Below, piece by piece: positions 17,076 through 25,879 of a stretch of DNA of 47,311 nucleotides. Made by a program: the position numbers and the translations under genes. The notes under the pieces are model-generated. The model ran no database searches. It was not told where the DNA came from and saw only the letters and a program-made list of their open reading frames with translations. The first letter of the stretch is position 1. Each line of letters starts with the position of its first letter. This stretch comes from Desulfovirgula sp. (GTDB taxonomy: Bacteria; Bacillota; Desulfotomaculia; Desulfotomaculales; Nap2-2B): assembly GCA_020725585.1 (NCBI GenBank), contig DYES01000076.1:1-47311 (forward strand), given 5' to 3'.

Positions 17076-17863
17076 TCCTGGAAGAAATTGTAGCGCACAA
17101 GCGGCAAGAAGTGGCCCGGCGCAAAGATGGCCTTTCGTTGGCGGAGATGGAAAGGGAAATAGCGAAAATGCCCCCCTGCCGGGCGCTGGCCGGGGCGCTC
17201 AGGCGCGCCAATGGAAGCGGAATCGCCTTAATTGCCGAAATTAAGCGCGCCTCTCCTTCCAGGGGAGTCATCCGGGAAGCTTTTGATCCGGTGGATCTGG
17301 CCTGCCGGTACACACAAGCCGGCGCGGCGGCCATTTCCGTGCTCACGGACGAAAAATTTTTCGGCGGCAAGCTGGAGTTTGTGGCCGCGGTGAGGAAGGC
17401 AACCACTCTGCCTGTCTTGCGTAAGGATTTTATCGTTGACCCCTACCAGATATACGAGAGCCGTTTTTGCGGGAGCGACGCCATTTTATTAATTGTGGCT
17501 GTGTTAAGCGACCGCGAGCTGAGGAGGTATCAAGAGCTGGCCCGGGAGCTGGGCTTAAGCTGCCTGGTGGAGGTACATACGAGGGAAGAGATTGCGCGCG
17601 CCCTGGATTCCGGCGCGGACATCATCGGCATCAATAACCGCGACCTGCGCACTTTTCAAACCGATTTGAAAACTACCTTTTCTTTGCGGCTGTACATTAC
17701 CGACCCGCGGGTGGCCGTGGTGAGCGAAAGCGGCATCAGTCAGCGCTCCCACATGCTGGCCCTGCAGAAGCAGGGAGTAGACGGCGCCCTGGTCGGGGAA
17801 GCCATCATGCGCAGCGCGGACGTGGCGAAAAAGATTAGGGAACTGCTGGGCAAGGAGCACTAA
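17072..17863 (+). CDS. trpC: Indole-3-glycerol phosphate synthase
   Basis: A 263-residue TIM-barrel enzyme that closes the indole ring. Seen are AEIKRASPSRG with the catalytic Lys, SVLTDEKFFGG, PVLRKDFIVDPYQIYE, the LVEVHTREE strand, GINNRDLRTFQTDL and SESGISQ. GTG 17072 overlaps the trpD stop (GTGA), so the two genes are translationally coupled. It is a separate protein, not fused to TrpF as in enteric bacteria. Confidence 0.96.
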   Translation: MILEEIVAHKRQEVARRKDGLSLAEMEREIAKMPPCRALAGALRRANGSGIALIAEIKRASPSRGVIREAFDPVDLACRYTQAGAAAISVLTDEKFFGGKLEFVAAVRKATTLPVLRKDFIVDPYQIYESRFCGSDAILLIVAVLSDRELRRYQELARELGLSCLVEVHTREEIARALDSGADIIGINNRDLRTFQTDLKTTFSLRLYITDPRVAVVSESGISQRSHMLALQKQGVDGALVGEAIMRSADVAKKIRELLGKEH

Positions 17864-17997
17864 GGCGGGGGGCAAATAGGCATAAAGGGCGCAAGAAGGG
17901 GAAGTAAATGGGCAACGGCATAACGAGGATCAATAACCGGTGTGAAAACATTTGAAGCGACGTTTTAGAACGAATAGCAGGTGAGTGGGGGAAAAAT

Positions 17998-18603
17998 GTG
18001 GTCTGGGTGAAAATTTGCGGCATACAGGATACAGAAACCGCCCTTTGGGCAGTTCATGCCGGGGCGGACGCGCTGGGGTTCGTTTTTGCCGACAGCCGGC
18101 GGCGGGTTACGCCGGAGCAAGCCGCGCAAATAATCAGTGTGGTGCCCCCGGAAGTTAAAAAGGTAGGCGTTTTTGTCGATGCGCCGCTTGCCCGGGTACG
18201 GGAAATAGCCGGCTTTTGCCGGCTGGACGCCGTTCAGCTGCACGGGTCAGAGTCTCCCGAATACTGCCGGCTGGTCGGCTTTCCCGTAATCAAGGCCTTT
18301 CCCGTAGGGAAAGGAGATTTCCGGCAAACGATGAAGAGCTATGACGTGGCCGCCGTTCTGCTGGACACCTACGTTCCTGGTCAGGCGGGAGGCACCGGCA
18401 AATGTTTTGACTGGCGCCTGGTCAAGGATTTAAGATGCGCGCCGAGGATCATCCTGGCCGGGGGGCTTAACCCGGAAAATGTACAAAAAGCCGTTCGGAT
18501 CGCCCGGCCTTACGGCGTGGATGTGAGCAGCGGGGTAGAAACAAACGGGCGAAAGGATAAGGAAAAGATAAGAGCATTTATAAGAAAGGCAAAAGAGGGA
18601 TGA
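17998..18603 (+). CDS. trpF: Phosphoribosylanthranilate isomerase
   Basis: A 201-residue TIM-barrel isomerase. Motifs are VKICGIQD with the catalytic Cys, [29 protein letters not shown], the catalytic Asp in [19 protein letters not shown], and the phosphate-binding [10 protein letters not shown] and [17 protein letters not shown] 17998 lies six bases after GAGTGGGGG. A 134-base gap separates it from trpC, in which I see only a possible 15-codon frame and nothing convincing. Confidence 0.95.
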   Translation: MVWVKICGIQDTETALWAVHAGADALGFVFADSRRRVTPEQAAQIISVVPPEVKKVGVFVDAPLARVREIAGFCRLDAVQLHGSESPEYCRLVGFPVIKAFPVGKGDFRQTMKSYDVAAVLLDTYVPGQAGGTGKCFDWRLVKDLRCAPRIILAGGLNPENVQKAVRIARPYGVDVSSGVETNGRKDKEKIRAFIRKAKEG

Positions 18604-18605
18604 AT

Positions 18606-19820
18606 ATGAAAATGGATCTGCAATTGCCGGATGAACGCGGATATTTTGGGCGTTTTGGCGGACGCTATGTGCCGGAAACATTGATGAGCGCCTTGGAAGA
18701 GCTGGAGGAAGCCTACCTGGCCGTCCGGGAGGACCCGGAGTTTCGCCGGGAGCTGGACTATTACCTGAAAAATTACGTCGGGCGCCCTACGCCGTTATAT
18801 TTTGCCGAACGGCTGACGAAAGAGCTCGGTGGGGCGCGGATATTTTTGAAGCGTGAAGATCTCAACCATACGGGGGCGCACAAAATTAACAATACCATCG
18901 GGCAAATTTTGCTTGCCCGGCGGATGGGAAAAAAACGGATCATCGCCGAAACGGGAGCCGGGCAGCACGGCGTGGCCACCGCCACGGCGGCGGCCCTTTT
19001 CGGTCTGGAGTGCGTCGTTTACATGGGAGAAGAGGATATGGCCCGGCAGGCATTAAACGTTTTCCGGATGCGCCTGCTGGGCGCGGAAGTGGCCTCAGTT
19101 ACCACCGGCAGCAAAACGCTCAAAGACGCCATGAACGAAGCCCTGCGCGATTGGGTGACCAATGTGCAAACTACTTATTACCTGATTGGGTCGGTAGCCG
19201 GCCCGCACCCTTATCCCATGATGGTTAGAGATTTTCAAAAGATCATCGGCGAGGAGACCAAGGAGCAGATCATGGCCTGCACCGCCGGCCGCTTGCCCGA
19301 TTATGTCCTGGCCTGCGTGGGCGGGGGGAGCAACTCGCTGGGGATATTTTACTCCTTTTTAAACGATGAAGAAGTCCGGCTTATTGGCGTTGAGGCGGCC
19401 GGCCGGGGCCTTGCTACCGGCCTGCACGCGGCTACCTTAAGCTGCGGCCGGCCGGGAGTGCTCCACGGATCGTTCAGTTATGTTTTGCAGGATGAGGATG
19501 GTCAAATAAACCTGGCCCATTCCATTTCTGCCGGCCTGGACTATCCTGGAGTGGGCCCCGAGCATAGCTTTTTAAAAGAAAGCGGCAGGGTTGTTTATAC
19601 GGCGGTGACCGATGAAGAAGCTCTAGAGGCCTTTTGTTTGTTAACGCGCACGGAAGGCATTCTTCCTGCTTTGGAAAGCGCCCACGCGCTTGCCCAGGCC
19701 GTTAAAATGGCACCTGATTTGCCACCTGAGCAGGTGATCGTGGTAAACCTCTCCGGCCGGGGGGATAAAGATGTGGAGACGGTAAGTAAAATTTTGGAGG
19801 GTAAAGCTCGTGTCGGCTGA
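18606..19820 (+). CDS. trpB: Tryptophan synthase beta chain
   Basis: A 404-residue PLP enzyme that condenses indole with serine. The PLP lysine is in [13 protein letters not shown], the substrate loop is [12 protein letters not shown] and the phosphate cup is GGGSNSLG. It is the conventional TrpB1 type and matches TrpA in the next gene. Three in-frame ATGs lie close together (18600, 18606, 18612). The RBS AAAGAGGG (18592-18599) touches the first, so 18606 is preferred. ATG 18600 would overlap the trpF stop by four bases (ATGA). Confidence 0.97.
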   Translation: MKMDLQLPDERGYFGRFGGRYVPETLMSALEELEEAYLAVREDPEFRRELDYYLKNYVGRPTPLYFAERLTKELGGARIFLKREDLNHTGAHKINNTIGQILLARRMGKKRIIAETGAGQHGVATATAAALFGLECVVYMGEEDMARQALNVFRMRLLGAEVASVTTGSKTLKDAMNEALRDWVTNVQTTYYLIGSVAGPHPYPMMVRDFQKIIGEETKEQIMACTAGRLPDYVLACVGGGSNSLGIFYSFLNDEEVRLIGVEAAGRGLATGLHAATLSCGRPGVLHGSFSYVLQDEDGQINLAHSISAGLDYPGVGPEHSFLKESGRVVYTAVTDEEALEAFCLLTRTEGILPALESAHALAQAVKMAPDLPPEQVIVVNLSGRGDKDVETVSKILEGKARVG

Positions 19821-20607
19821 GAACCGGATGAAAAGAAAATTTGACCAACTTGCCGCCGGGAAGAAAAAAGGGCTGATCACTTACGTGATGGCCGGCGACC
19901 CCGATCTGGAAACAACCGTTCGCCTGGCCCAAACAATGGAGCAGGCAGGAGCCGATTTCATTGAGCTGGGCATCCCTTTTTCCGACCCCGTTGCCGACGG
20001 CGCCGCGATTCAAAAAGCTGCCCAGCGGGCCTTAGAAAGAGGTGTGCGCATGGCCCAGATCATCCAGGCGGCTTCGCAAATTCGCGTGCGCACGCAAATA
20101 CCGCTTATTTTGATGACTTATTATAATCCTGTCGTCCAATACGGCAGGGAGGAGTTTGTCCGGGATGCCGTCGGGGCCGGCGTGGATGGCTTGATTGTTC
20201 CCGATCTTCCTTGCGAAGAAGCCGGACCTCTTTTGGAGGTAGCGGATTCTTGCGGACTGGCGCTGATCCCTCTGGTGGCTCCCACCACGAACGAGCGGCG
20301 TCTTAAGAAAATCGGGTTGTGCGCCCGTGGCTTCGTTTACTGCGTTTCCGTTACCGGCGTTACCGGCGCGCGCGAACACATCAGCACCGATCTGGGGGAG
20401 TTTACCGCCAGGGTGCGCGCGCAGATAAATTTGCCCCTCGCCATTGGTTTTGGCATCGCCGGGCCGCGCCAGGCGGCGCAGGCGGCGCCTTTTTGCGACG
20501 CTGTGGTGGTGGGGAGCGCAATTGTGAACGTCGTTGCCGAACACGGTTCTTTAGCTGATTTTGCCGTGGCTAAATTAATAAGGGACATAAAATCAGCCCT
20601 CGGTTAA
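19810..20607 (+). CDS. trpA: Tryptophan synthase alpha chain
   Basis: A 265-residue TIM-barrel protein that splits indole-glycerol phosphate and channels indole to TrpB. It has [17 protein letters not shown] with the catalytic Glu and Asp, [33 protein letters not shown] and the [12 protein letters not shown] and VVVGSAIV phosphate sites. GTG 19810 lies eight bases after GGAGGG and overlaps trpB by 11 bases. It is the last trp gene. A 297-base non-coding region with regulatory structure follows before aroF. Confidence 0.96.
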   Translation: MSAENRMKRKFDQLAAGKKKGLITYVMAGDPDLETTVRLAQTMEQAGADFIELGIPFSDPVADGAAIQKAAQRALERGVRMAQIIQAASQIRVRTQIPLILMTYYNPVVQYGREEFVRDAVGAGVDGLIVPDLPCEEAGPLLEVADSCGLALIPLVAPTTNERRLKKIGLCARGFVYCVSVTGVTGAREHISTDLGEFTARVRAQINLPLAIGFGIAGPRQAAQAAPFCDAVVVGSAIVNVVAEHGSLADFAVAKLIRDIKSALG

Positions 20608-20648
20608 AAAAATAAAGAATAATTTTTTAAATGAAGGGTAATAGGGGA

Positions 20649-20678
20649 TTGCCCTCAAAAGAACGTTATGTTAACATA
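20649..20678 (+). promoter_or_regulatory. Possible aroF promoter with overlapping palindromic operator
   Basis: A perfect 12-bp palindrome, TATGTTAACATA (20667-20678), overlaps a possible -10 (TAACAT, 20672-20677). TTGCCC (20649-20654) lies 17 bases upstream of it as a weak -35. Outer arms ACGTT and AACGT extend the dyad with a bulge. The position suggests repressor control of aroF. The promoter match is only moderate and the regulator is unknown. Confidence 0.4.
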
Positions 20679-20770
20679 TAAAACGTGCAGGATGGCTGAT
20701 TTTTGTTCACCGGCAAAGGTTAGAGGCGGAACAGGAAGAACGGTAAGGACGGCAGGGAGGCGGTAGTAAT

Positions 20771-20817
20771 GTGCTTTTCACCGTAGAGGCACTCCCCTGT
20801 GGGTGCTTTTTGTTTTT
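20771..20817 (+). terminator. Terminator/attenuator in the trpA-aroF leader
   Basis: AGGCACTC (20787-20794) pairs with GGGTGCTT (20801-20808), eight pairs with two wobbles, followed by TTTGTTTTT. The upstream segment GTGCTT (20771-20776) can instead pair with AGGCAC (20787-20792), which would destroy the terminator. It could simply end the trp operon, but the competing hairpin suggests conditional readthrough into aroF. The preceding purine-rich leader (20690-20770) does not match a riboswitch or T-box that I recognise. Confidence 0.6.
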
Positions 20818-20904
20818 ACCTGCATATATTCCTGCATTTATTATGGTTTAAGTTTTAGACCTTTTGGAGCGCAGGACATTTCTTAAAGAAGGGAGCAGGA
20901 CCTG

Positions 20905-21939
20905 ATGGTGATTGTAATGGTTCATAACGCTAATGAAGAGCAGATTAATGCCGTAATCCGGCGTCTGGAGAAGGCCGGCTTTCAAATACACCTCTCCCGG
21001 GGCGTGGAAAGAACGATCATCGGCGCCATTGGGGACCGGACGCGCGCAGGCGATCTCGGCCTGGAAGCCATGGACGGGGTAGAAAAAGTTGTGCCGATCC
21101 TTCAACCTTACAAACTGGCCAGCCGAATATTTAAACAGGAAGATACGATCGTTAAAGTAGGAGATCTGGAAATTGGCGGCGAAGTAATTCATGTTATGGC
21201 TGGACCCTGCGCGGTGGAAAGCCGGGAGCAATTGCTGGAAGTGGCGCAGCGGGTAAAAGAGGCAGGGGCCACTATCTTACGTGGAGGCGCTTACAAGCCG
21301 CGCACTTCCCCTTACTCGTTCCAGGGTTTGGAAAAAGAAGGGTTGGAGTACCTCGCCGAGGCGCGCGAGGCGACCGGTTTGTATATTGTCACCGAGGTAA
21401 TGGACACCCGGGCCGTCCCTCTCGTTGCCGAATACGCAGACATTTTGCAAATCGGTGCGCGCAACATGCAAAACTTTACCCTGTTAAAAGAAGTCGCCTC
21501 CGTGAACAAGCCGATTCTCTTAAAGCGAGGACTTTCCGCCACCATCGAGGAGTGGTTGATGGCGGCCGAGTACATCATGGCGGGAGGAAATCACCAGGTA
21601 ATTTTGTGCGAAAGAGGCATTCGCAGTTTTGAAACGTACACGCGGAACGTTTTAGACATCTGCGCCGTTCCGGTGATTAAGCATTTAAGCCACCTCCCGG
21701 TAGTTGTGGACCCCAGCCATGCCATCGGCAAATGGCGCTACGTTCCGGCAATGGCCCGCGCCGCCGTGGTCGCCGGGGCGGACGGTTTGCTCATCGAGGT
21801 CCACCCAAACCCGCAGGAGGCGCTCTGCGACGGGCCGCAATCGCTTACTCCGGAAAATTTCTTTGCCATGATGGCCGACCTGCACAAAATAGCCGCGCTT
21901 TCCGGCAGAAAACTTCAGGCGCCGCAAGCCAGGCAATGA
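20905..21939 (+). CDS. aroF: 3-deoxy-7-phosphoheptulonate synthase, type I-beta
   Basis: A 344-residue DAHP synthase, the entry enzyme of the shikimate pathway that supplies chorismate to TrpE. The N-terminal ferredoxin-like regulatory domain (about 1-70) is the Thermotoga-type allosteric module. The catalytic barrel shows [56 protein letters not shown] and [11 protein letters not shown] 20905 follows GAAGGGAG. Its position after trpA, behind its own leader, suggests co-regulation with aromatic amino acid supply. Confidence 0.95.
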   Translation: MVIVMVHNANEEQINAVIRRLEKAGFQIHLSRGVERTIIGAIGDRTRAGDLGLEAMDGVEKVVPILQPYKLASRIFKQEDTIVKVGDLEIGGEVIHVMAGPCAVESREQLLEVAQRVKEAGATILRGGAYKPRTSPYSFQGLEKEGLEYLAEAREATGLYIVTEVMDTRAVPLVAEYADILQIGARNMQNFTLLKEVASVNKPILLKRGLSATIEEWLMAAEYIMAGGNHQVILCERGIRSFETYTRNVLDICAVPVIKHLSHLPVVVDPSHAIGKWRYVPAMARAAVVAGADGLLIEVHPNPQEALCDGPQSLTPENFFAMMADLHKIAALSGRKLQAPQARQ

Positions 21940-22088
21940 GCTGGAAAAGGTTTGATTCAATAATTAAGGCGGCAGTATCAGGTCGGCCGGAAAGTCTTGG
22001 AGCGAAAGACAAACGGGCAGCGGGTCCAAGGAGCTTTTCAAGGTAAGCAAAAACACAAAAATGCGGCGAGAGGAGGAACGCAAGAGCC

Positions 22089-22502
22089 ATGAACAAAGAA
22101 GGGCAACTGGTCATTTTCCAGTTAAACGACCAGCAATACGCTTTACCTATTCACCAGACCCAGGAAATCGTGAAGATGACCAGCATTACACGGGTGCCCA
22201 ACACCAGGCACTACGTAGAGGGAATTATCAATTTAAGGGGAAACATTATTCCCGTAATTAACATGAACAAGCGCCTTAATCTGCCCGTCAGCGAATACAA
22301 CGACTCAACGCGGATCATCGTGGTGGAATATAAGGGTCAAAAAGTAGGCATCATTGTAGATAATGTAACCGAAGTGGGTCGTTATCAGGAAAACGAAGTA
22401 GAGCCGCCGTCCGTTGTCGGCGATGACGTAGATTACTTAAGCGGTGTGGTTAAAAAAGACAACAGTTTATGGTTATTGTTAAACCTGGAAAAAGCTTTAT
22501 AG
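22089..22502 (+). CDS. cheW: Chemotaxis adaptor protein CheW
   Basis: A 137-residue single CheW-domain protein that couples chemoreceptors to CheA. The family pattern is present: VIFQLNDQQYALPI, VPNTRHYVEGIINLRGNIIPVI, RIIVVEYKGQKVGIIVDNV, and the C-terminal LLLNLEKAL. The RBS GAGAGGAGG is about ten bases before ATG 22089. No other chemotaxis or flagellar gene is in the window, so this is an isolated cheW. It could serve chemotaxis or another receptor array. The 149 bases before it contain nothing that I recognise. Confidence 0.93.
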   Translation: MNKEGQLVIFQLNDQQYALPIHQTQEIVKMTSITRVPNTRHYVEGIINLRGNIIPVINMNKRLNLPVSEYNDSTRIIVVEYKGQKVGIIVDNVTEVGRYQENEVEPPSVVGDDVDYLSGVVKKDNSLWLLLNLEKAL

Positions 22503-22542
22503 CGGTTCCTTTTTATACATTTTTATACATTTGAAAACAAAA

Positions 22543-22590
22543 AAGGAGGCGCGATCCCTCACCGTATTTAAGCGCCTCCTTCGTTGTTTC
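22543..22590 (+). terminator. Intrinsic terminator after cheW
   Basis: A perfect 10-bp stem, AAGGAGGCGC (22543-22552) with GCGCCTCCTT (22572-22581), has a 19-base loop and a moderately T-rich tail (CGTTGTTTC). Two tandem copies of TTTTATACAT (22511-22530) lie just upstream. Confidence 0.7.
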
Positions 22591-22612
22591 TTCGCCGGAT
22601 GTGCTATATAAT
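22584..22612 (+). promoter_or_regulatory. Sigma-A promoter for miaB
   Basis: TTGTTT (22584-22589), a 17-base spacer and a perfect TATAAT (22607-22612), about 55 bases upstream of miaB. The -35 overlaps the tail of the cheW terminator. Confidence 0.65.
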
Positions 22613-22666
22613 TTATACAATAATTAAAAACTGCAGTACAGTCTGCACTTGAGGGGAAAAGCGCTC

Positions 22667-24031
22667 ATGGGCAATCAAAACGTTGAGGCGAAGGATAAGC
22701 GCACGAGGAAATATATGACGATCACCTACGGCTGTCAAATGAATGAGCACGATTCCGAGGTGATGGCTGGCATCCTGGAAGAAATGGGCTACCAGCCTGC
22801 CGAAACAAAAGAAGAGGCGGATGTTATCCTGATTAATACCTGCTGCGTGAGAGAAACGGCGGAAAATAAAGTTTATGGCTTGCTTGGCAATTTACGCAAG
22901 CTAAAAATGAACAAACCCGGTTTGATCATTGGTGTTGGCGGCTGCATGACTCAGCGGGAGGAAGTGGCGAAAAAGATAATCGATCGTTTTCCGTACGTGG
23001 ACCTGGTTTTTGGCACCCAAAACCTGCCCCGCCTGAAGGAGCTGATCGGAAGGGCTCAGGAGAGCCAGCAGGCCGTCGTGGAATTGATTCAACGTTTTAG
23101 CCCGGCGCCGGAGGGTCTCCCCATCAGGCGGGCCAGCGGCGTGAAGGCCTGGGTGGTAATTACATACGGATGCAATAATTTTTGCACTTATTGCATTGTT
23201 CCTTATGTGCGGGGCAGGGAGTGCAGCCGGCGTCCCGAAAATATTTTGGCCGAAATAAAGGATCTGGCCGCCCTTGGCTACAAAGAGGTGACGCTGCTTG
23301 GCCAAAACGTCAATTCCTACGGGCGGGGCCTGCCGGATGAAATAGACTTTGCCGGTCTTCTGGAAGCAATCGAGAAAATAGAAGGTATCGAGCGGATTCG
23401 TTTTACCACTTCCCACCCCCGGGATTTTACCACCCGCCTTATGGAAGTGATTTCTCGCTGCACGAAGGTCTGCGAGCACATTCACCTTCCCGTTCAGGCA
23501 GGCAGCAATCGTGTCTTGCGGATGATGAACAGGGGCTACACCCGCGAAGAATATCTTGAACTGGTGAACAAGATCCGGCAGTACATCCCGGGGGTGGCCA
23601 TTACCACCGATATTATGGTCGGCTTCCCTGGCGAAACCGCTATAGATTTTGCGCAAACCTTAGATTTGGTGGAAAAGGTTCGCTTTGACAGCGCCTTTAT
23701 GTTTATATACAACGTCCGTCCGGGAACGCCGGCCGCGCGCATGCCCGGGCAGGTGGAAGAAGAAGTGAAAAGAGAAAGAATTAAGGTCCTCATCGAAGAG
23801 CAGAACAGGATCACCAAAGAGATCAATAGAAGAGAAGAAGGAAAAATCCACCACGTCCTGGTTGACGGAGTAAGCAAGACTAACCCCCAGATGCTGAGCG
23901 GGAGAACCCGTACGAACAAACTCGTGGTTTTCCCGGGCACTCGTGAGCTGGTGGGAAGATTTATTGATGTCGAGATCATGCGGGGCAAACTTACCCATCT
24001 GGAAGGAAGAGTTTTAGAGAACACGCAGTGA
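22667..24031 (+). CDS. miaB: tRNA-2-methylthio-N6-isopentenyladenosine synthase MiaB
   Basis: A 454-residue radical-SAM methylthiotransferase that modifies A37 of tRNAs already isopentenylated by MiaA. The N-terminal UPF0004 domain carries three cluster cysteines (Cys23, Cys59, Cys93), the radical SAM motif is Cys169, Cys173 and Cys176 (GCNNFCTYC), and a C-terminal TRAM domain follows. ATG 22667 is ten bases after GAGGGG; the in-frame TTG 22649 overlaps that site. Its partner miaA is 3.2 kb downstream, but mutS and mutL, which usually lie between, are absent. Confidence 0.96.
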   Translation: MGNQNVEAKDKRTRKYMTITYGCQMNEHDSEVMAGILEEMGYQPAETKEEADVILINTCCVRETAENKVYGLLGNLRKLKMNKPGLIIGVGGCMTQREEVAKKIIDRFPYVDLVFGTQNLPRLKELIGRAQESQQAVVELIQRFSPAPEGLPIRRASGVKAWVVITYGCNNFCTYCIVPYVRGRECSRRPENILAEIKDLAALGYKEVTLLGQNVNSYGRGLPDEIDFAGLLEAIEKIEGIERIRFTTSHPRDFTTRLMEVISRCTKVCEHIHLPVQAGSNRVLRMMNRGYTREEYLELVNKIRQYIPGVAITTDIMVGFPGETAIDFAQTLDLVEKVRFDSAFMFIYNVRPGTPAARMPGQVEEEVKRERIKVLIEEQNRITKEINRREEGKIHHVLVDGVSKTNPQMLSGRTRTNKLVVFPGTRELVGRFIDVEIMRGKLTHLEGRVLENTQ

Positions 24032-24109
24032 ATTAAAATTTTATTCCTGAAAATACCAGATGTAAACTTTAAGAAATATTTTGCTTATCAGAAGGATTTA
24101 AGCTCCTTA

Positions 24110-25879
24110 TTGGAGAATTCCATTTTTCAAAAACATGATCGCAAGAAGCGAATGGGTCCGGTTGAACTGCCTTTGGGGGTGGGTGTTTTGTATGTAGGGG
24201 TTGATGTGGGGGGCACCTTTACGGACGCTGTGCTTTTGGAAAAGGGTTTTGTGCGCGCGATGGCCAAAGTGCCCACGAAAGAAGACCTGCTTTCTTCTCT
24301 TCTGGAAGCTTTTGACAGGATTATCCGGCAAGGGGTCCCTGTTGAACTGATTAAAAGAGTAGTTTTCAGTACAACGATGATCACCAATCTCATCGTCGAA
24401 AAGAAATACGATCGCGTCGGCCTTTTGATTATGCCCGGCCCTGGATTAAGCTATAAAACGTATAATTTTCCCACGGATACATATATCATTCCCGGCGCCA
24501 TAGACTACCGGGGGAGAGAAATTATCCCGGTCGATTTATCAGAGGTAGATAAGGCGCTTGCTCTCTTTGCCGCGAAGAATTACCGGAAAATAGCGGTAGT
24601 CGGGAAGTTCTCCTCGCGAAACAACGCCCACGAGGTAAAAGTAGAAAGACATCTGCGGGGAAAATTTCCTGACTGGCATTGTGAACTTGGCCACAAGGTT
24701 TCCGGGCAGCTGAATTTTCCCCGCCGGGTAGTCTCCACTTTTCTTGCCTGCGCGACCAGGGAAAAATACCGCGGTTTTATTCGTTCGGTGCAGGAGGCGC
24801 TGGCTCAGCGGAATATTTACGCACCGGTATTCATTTTAAAAGCTGACGGAGGAACCCTTCCTCTTTCTTATTCCCCGGAGGCGGCAATAGAGACTATTTT
24901 TAGCGGTCCTGCCGCCAGCACGCTGGGTGTCCAGGCTTTGACGCCCGAGGGGGAAACATCCGTGGTGGTTGACATCGGGGGGACTACCACAGACCTGGCT
25001 CTGATTTTGGGCGGGCAGCCTTTGTTATCTTCCAAAGGAGCGAGGATCAACGATTACCTTACGCACGTGCGTACCCTCGCGGTGAAATCAGTCCCCATGG
25101 GCGGAGACAGCGTGTGTGAGCGCGTAGGAAAGGAGATCATTGTTTATTCTGAGCGGATGGGCGAGCCTTATTGTTTGGGGGGGCCCATGCCCACCCCCAC
25201 TGATGCGCTCAGGGTGTTGGGCCTCACCATGCTGGGGGACGAGGAACGCGCCCGCGAGGCGATGAACATGCTAGGGGGGCCGCTAGGCCTGACCAACGAA
25301 GAAGTAGCCAGGCGCATCGTCTCTTTTGTTTGTGATTTTATCGCCAGGGAAGTTATGTTGATGTTTACCCAGTGGGAGCAGGAGCCTGCTTACCGGGTGT
25401 GGGAAGTCCTCCAAAAAAAGAAGGTGCGCCCCAGCACGGTAGTGGGCGTGGGCGGGGGAGCCGCCGGTTTCATCACCCAAATCGCGGCCCGACTGGGCTG
25501 CTCCCCGATCATTCCGCCTTACGCTCCCGTGGCCAACGCCATCGGAGCCGCCGTGGCCCGGCCTACTTTGCAGGTGAGCCTTCGGGTCGATACGGAACAG
25601 GCGATTTACACCATTTTGGAAGAAGGTTACCAGGACCAGCTCAAAGAAAGTCATTTTGACGAAAACAAAGCCGTCGAACTGGCAAAAATGTGGCTTTTCA
25701 AGCGGATTGCCAAATACGGCCTGGAAAAAGACTTAAAGGAAGTAGAGGTGACCAGGCGCGAGGTTTTTAATCTGGTGCGCAACTGGGTTACTGTCGGGCG
25801 TCTTTATGATGTAGTCGTCCAGTCCCAGCGGGGGATCACGCATCACGTCGGGTTCGAGGTGAGTAATGATGGGGCTTAA
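24110..25879 (+). CDS. Hydantoinase/oxoprolinase family protein (HyuA-like ATPase)
   Basis: Up to 589 residues. Two actin-like (ASKHA) phosphate motifs are clear, VDVGGTFTD (31-39) and VVDIGGTTTD (286-295), with the HyuA signatures KADGGTLPL and IFSGPAAS between them and GVGGGAAGF near residue 450. Families with this domain include the ATP-using subunits of N-methylhydantoinase, 5-oxoprolinase and acetone/acetophenone carboxylases. They normally pair with a HyuB-type subunit, which is missing here. The partner is instead the HDAC-family gene, whose start overlaps this stop by 14 bases. Substrate unknown. The start is uncertain: TTG 24110 has an AGAAGGA site, but homologs would fit ATG 24152 or TTG 24188. 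Confidence 0.85.
   Translation: MENSIFQKHDRKKRMGPVELPLGVGVLYVGVDVGGTFTDAVLLEKGFVRAMAKVPTKEDLLSSLLEAFDRIIRQGVPVELIKRVVFSTTMITNLIVEKKYDRVGLLIMPGPGLSYKTYNFPTDTYIIPGAIDYRGREIIPVDLSEVDKALALFAAKNYRKIAVVGKFSSRNNAHEVKVERHLRGKFPDWHCELGHKVSGQLNFPRRVVSTFLACATREKYRGFIRSVQEALAQRNIYAPVFILKADGGTLPLSYSPEAAIETIFSGPAASTLGVQALTPEGETSVVVDIGGTTTDLALILGGQPLLSSKGARINDYLTHVRTLAVKSVPMGGDSVCERVGKEIIVYSERMGEPYCLGGPMPTPTDALRVLGLTMLGDEERAREAMNMLGGPLGLTNEEVARRIVSFVCDFIAREVMLMFTQWEQEPAYRVWEVLQKKKVRPSTVVGVGGGAAGFITQIAARLGCSPIIPPYAPVANAIGAAVARPTLQVSLRVDTEQAIYTILEEGYQDQLKESHFDENKAVELAKMWLFKRIAKYGLEKDLKEVEVTRREVFNLVRNWVTVGRLYDVVVQSQRGITHHVGFEVSNDGA

Noticed and set aside
22901-23656. Long minus-strand open frame of 251 codons inside miaB
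   Set aside because: It is the shadow of a well-conserved plus-strand gene, has no RBS and no recognisable domain.
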